Assembly (NCBI GenBank): GCA_017477205.1
Contig: JAFUXE010000058.1
Span: 1 to 16,068 of the forward strand
Length of the DNA stretch: 16,068 bases
Direction: 5' to 3'
From: Alloprevotella sp.
GTDB taxonomy: Bacteria > Bacteroidota > Bacteroidia > Bacteroidales > Bacteroidaceae
Positions 14,947-16,068 of the stretch are shown here, one piece after another. Under the pieces are notes generated by a model. It was not told where the DNA came from. It made no database searches and was given only the letters and a program-made list of their open reading frames with translations. Position numbers and translations under genes: made by a program. Positions within the stretch are counted from its first letter, which is position 1. Each line of letters opens with the position of its first letter.

Positions 14947-15933
14947 ATGAAAGTCCATTTCCTCGCACTCAGCGCAGCCCTGCTGCTCACCGTCGCACCC
15001 GCCTGCGCACAGAAGACTATTTCCAAGAAACAATGGAAGAAGACGACGCGCATCGTCTATTCCCGCGAAAACGGCTCCGTCCTCGACCCCTACAAGGAAG
15101 CCTTCACCGTCACGGCCGACAAGGACAGCATCTCCCTGCATGTCTATCTCGGACGCCAATATGCCGGAAGCGTCACCGGCGACTCCTCGCCGGAAATGTT
15201 CGCGCAGCTGAAGGCACAGCTGGAAGCGCAAAAGCTGGGCTCCATACCTGAAAGCAAGGTGGGCATCATGCCCACGGGCGGCGACTTCGAGCGCCTTTCC
15301 TGCTTCGCCGACGGCAAGGAGGATCCCTTCTACCACACCTACCTCACGGGCGGCGTGGGCACGATGACCATCGAGGGCGACCCCGCATCCGCCTTTAGCG
15401 AGCTGATGCCCATAGAGCTCATCGTGCAGGAATTCAGGCAGCAGAAGCAGAAGGAAATGCGGGAGAGGGAGGAGCAGCAGCGCCCGAAGGCGCGCCTCCT
15501 CGTCGGCAAGAGCCAGTGGGAAGCCACGACGCTCGCCGTGTATAGCTTCACGGACGCCTCCCTGCCGCCGGAATACCACCGCAGCTATACCATCCGCGCC
15601 TGCAAGGACAGCATCTCCATCGACGTGACCAGCTACGGCGAGCCGCTCCTCCACCAGTCCTGGCCCTTCACGCAGGAGCGCTTCAATGAGATGAAGCAGG
15701 CCCTGGCCGCACAGGTCGTCAGCCTCGGAGATCCCGAGAACAAGCCCATGCCCACAGGCGGCACGACGGATGCCCTGGCCCTTTACCTGAACGGCGACGA
15801 GAAGCCCTTCTTCTCCGCCTCCTCCTATGCGGGCATCGGCACCCTCTACGTTGAAAAGGGCACGCCCGGCGACGCCTTCGCCAAGGCCCTGCCCGAAAGC
15901 CTCGACGCCATCCTCGAACGCACCCGGCAATAA
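14947..15933 (+). CDS. Secreted protein with two copies of an unrecognised domain
   Basis: I do not recognise this 328-residue protein. It has a signal peptide, MKVHFLALSAALLLTVAPAC, likely cut after ACA at 19-21; the cysteine does not sit in a good lipobox. Two homologous units follow, about 25-156 and 184-317. Matching positions include KKQW.KTTRIVYS with KSQWEATTLAVYS, ADKDSISLHVYLG with ACKDSISIDVTSY, MPTGG at 108-112 and 268-272, and GGVGTMTIEGDPASAFSELMP with AGIGTLYVEKGTPGDAFAKALP. They are joined by a charged helical linker (QEFRQQKQKEMREREEQQRP, 161-180). It has no transmembrane helix after the signal and no evident catalytic motif, so a periplasmic or surface binding role is a guess. 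It lies 24 bp after the MATE gene and 29 bp before the next, so all three are probably one operon. Confidence 0.85.
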   Translation: MKVHFLALSAALLLTVAPACAQKTISKKQWKKTTRIVYSRENGSVLDPYKEAFTVTADKDSISLHVYLGRQYAGSVTGDSSPEMFAQLKAQLEAQKLGSIPESKVGIMPTGGDFERLSCFADGKEDPFYHTYLTGGVGTMTIEGDPASAFSELMPIELIVQEFRQQKQKEMREREEQQRPKARLLVGKSQWEATTLAVYSFTDASLPPEYHRSYTIRACKDSISIDVTSYGEPLLHQSWPFTQERFNEMKQALAAQVVSLGDPENKPMPTGGTTDALALYLNGDEKPFFSASSYAGIGTLYVEKGTPGDAFAKALPESLDAILERTRQ

Positions 15934-15962
15934 TCTCCAATCTCTAATTTCTCATTTACCCC

Positions 15963-16068
15963 ATGCCTCCCTTCAGCATCTGCATCGGCCGTCAGCTGGC
16001 CAGCGGCGGCCGCGCCGTGGGTCAGCGCCTCGCCCGGAGCCACGGCGCCACCTACTACGACCGCGAGG
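15963..16068 (+). CDS. Cytidylate kinase-like protein, N-terminal part (cut by window edge)
   Basis: Thirty-five codons are present, starting at the ATG at 15963 and running off the right edge. The sequence MPPFSICIGRQLASGGRAVG then QRLARSHGATYYDRE matches the start of the cytidylate kinase-like family, with GRQLASGGRAVGQRLA as its nucleotide-binding loop and YYDRE as the following conserved strand. These proteins are P-loop kinases related to CMP kinase but distinct from Cmk, and their substrate is generally not established. It follows the duplicated-domain gene by 29 bp in the same direction, suggesting cotranscription. Confidence 0.8.
   Translation, partial: MPPFSICIGRQLASGGRAVGQRLARSHGATYYDRE

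Noticed and set aside
14947..15009. Lipoprotein signal on the duplicated-domain protein
   Set aside because: The cysteine at 20 is preceded by APA rather than a Leu/Val-Ser/Ala-Gly/Ala lipobox, so ordinary signal peptidase cleavage is more likely.

Overview
The window looks like a chromosomal segment of a GC-rich member of the Bacteroidales, most likely Prevotellaceae-like. Three things point there. Predicted promoters carry the Bacteroidetes -7 box TAnnTTTG rather than TATAAT. Start codons lack strong Shine-Dalgarno sequences. Two large secreted proteins end in sequences resembling type IX secretion (T9SS) sorting domains. No rRNA, tRNA, insertion sequence, prophage or CRISPR array was seen.

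Layout, left to right. (1) Positions 1-445, minus: the N-terminal part of a membrane pyrophosphatase (hppA), with its own promoter. (2) Positions 555-7259, minus: a probable transcription unit read in the order giant secreted CotH-kinase/lamin-tail protein, DNA polymerase III delta' (holB), then a RicT/PSP1-type protein. (3) Positions 7260-7396: a divergent promoter region whose two -7 boxes lie in a perfect 13-bp inverted repeat. (4) Positions 7397-10387, plus: a 996-residue Omp28-type secreted protein with two thioredoxin-like halves, one of which has lost a catalytic cysteine. A strong bidirectional terminator follows. (5) Positions 10490-12241, minus: a MerR-family regulator and radA. (6) Positions 12422-13031, minus: rplU-rpmA (L21, L27), with a consensus promoter, a structured leader and a terminator hairpin. 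(7) Positions 13152-13521: non-coding DNA holding a tandem array of 23-bp units with a near-palindromic 16-bp core. (8) Positions 13522-16068, plus: a MATE efflux transporter with a TTG start, a secreted protein made of two copies of an unrecognised domain, and the start of a cytidylate kinase-like gene.

How the genes work together. Housekeeping functions (replication clamp loading, recombination, ribosomal proteins, ion-pumping pyrophosphatase) are interleaved with surface functions. The CotH-type and Omp28-type proteins are both predicted secreted cargo, face each other across one promoter region and share the same promoter sequence there, so they are candidates for coordinate expression. 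The least explained element is the 23-bp array between the ribosomal-protein promoter and the MATE gene. It has no coding periodicity, does not fit CRISPR geometry, and contains one perfect 16-bp palindrome, suggesting a protein-binding array or a mobile or duplicating repeat family.
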